Assembly (NCBI GenBank): GCA_024763405.1
Contig: JANTFQ010000033.1
Location: 1-12,940, forward strand
Origin: Calditrichaceae bacterium
GTDB taxonomy: Bacteria > Calditrichota > Calditrichia > Calditrichales > Calditrichaceae
DNA: 12,940 nt
Direction: 5' to 3'
Shown here: positions 12,727 through 12,940 of the stretch, in pieces
Position numbering within the stretch: the first letter of the stretch is position 1
Layout: the number at the start of each line of letters is the position of its first letter
Made by a program: the position numbers and the translations under genes
The notes under the pieces: model-generated
Database searches by the model: none
Seen by the model: the letters and a program-made list of their open reading frames with translations, nothing else
Told to the model about the DNA's origin: nothing

Positions 12727-12936
12727 TTATAAATATCCCAGGTTTTTCAGACGCTCTTTTACCGCCTGATCGTCTTCTTGCGGTGAAGTTTCCGCGCTTT
12801 CGTTTTCCGTGTCTAAATAATTCTGCAAAATATAAGCGGCCAAATCATCGACGGATTTAAAAACACTACGTTCAAGCGCTTTACTCAGCTCACGATGCAG
12901 GGTTTCCGGGATATGCAGATCGGCAGATTGTTTCAT
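12727..12936 (-). CDS. Small ribbon-helix-helix-like protein, possibly 5'-incomplete
   Basis: A 69-residue reading with a short strand (ADLHIPETLHRELSKAL, 5-21) followed by helices (SVDDLAAYILQNYLD, 28-42), the layout of CopG/RHH-type DNA-binding proteins, then an acidic linker and the tail DDQAVKERLKNLGYL. Tails ending in LGYL are familiar at the C-termini of alkaline-phosphatase-superfamily and sulfatase-like proteins, so this may be a partner or detached tail of the nearby phosphodiesterase family; that is inference. The ATG at 12936 is four bases from the window edge and the frame stays open upstream, so the true start may lie outside. It ends two bases before the PHP gene and is probably co-transcribed with it. 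Confidence 0.65.
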   Translation of the reverse strand: MKQSADLHIPETLHRELSKALERSVFKSVDDLAAYILQNYLDTENESAETSPQEDDQAVKERLKNLGYL

Positions 12937-12940
12937 TGTA

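Overview
The window is a stretch of a bacterial surface-polysaccharide locus in which every gene I can support lies on the minus strand, so transcription runs from high to low coordinates. Moderate GC content by eye, an UpxY/NusG-like antiterminator heading a sugar-nucleotide cluster, a PAPS-forming module with a DUF2061-kinase fusion, interspersed MNT-HEPN and DUF5674 modules, and many heptamer-phased spacer repeats suggest a Gram-negative lineage, possibly from the FCB superphylum (Calditrichota/Ignavibacteria/KSB1-like). That placement is inference; no rRNA or single-copy marker is present.

Layout in transcription order. (1) 12936-11858: a small ribbon-helix-helix-like protein and a PHP-domain phosphoesterase/exonuclease. 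(2) 11857-11628: a 230-nt spacer with a decayed MITE-like repeat and a perfect palindrome, followed by an alkaline-phosphatase-superfamily phosphodiesterase (11627-10338). (3) 10337-10188: a leader with an A-looped hairpin and a promoter candidate, then an UpxY-like antiterminator, a small SxtJ-like membrane protein, a DUF2061-APS-kinase-like fusion, CysD, CysN with a degenerate C-terminal APS-kinase-like domain, and a canonical CysC. Together these should make APS and PAPS, the sulfate donor, in a polysaccharide rather than a sulfate-reduction setting (no CysH or CysIJ here). (4) 5126-4947: a spacer with a second copy of the promoter-like motif, then a WlbA-type sugar-nucleotide oxidase, an MNT-HEPN (MntA/HepT-like) pair, a WlbB-type N-acetyltransferase, a DUF5674 protein with an uncharacterised helical partner, a non-hydrolysing UDP-sugar 2-epimerase, and the first two thirds of RmlB, which runs off the left edge.

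WlbA, WlbB and the epimerase together fit synthesis of a UDP-2,3-diacetamido-2,3-dideoxy-uronic acid. The UDP-GlcNAc 6-dehydrogenase (WbpA type) and PLP aminotransferase (WlbC/WbpE type) that this route needs are not in the window and would be expected further downstream. RmlB points to a dTDP-deoxyhexose branch.

The most unusual signals are: spacers at gene-cassette junctions that contain exact 7-nt-phased degenerate repeat arrays, one family of which is also read through in frame inside wlbA; three APS-kinase-like domains of which only one keeps the canonical residues; two small two-gene modules embedded between sugar-biosynthesis genes; and a 13-mer shared by two intergenic regions with matching promoter geometry.
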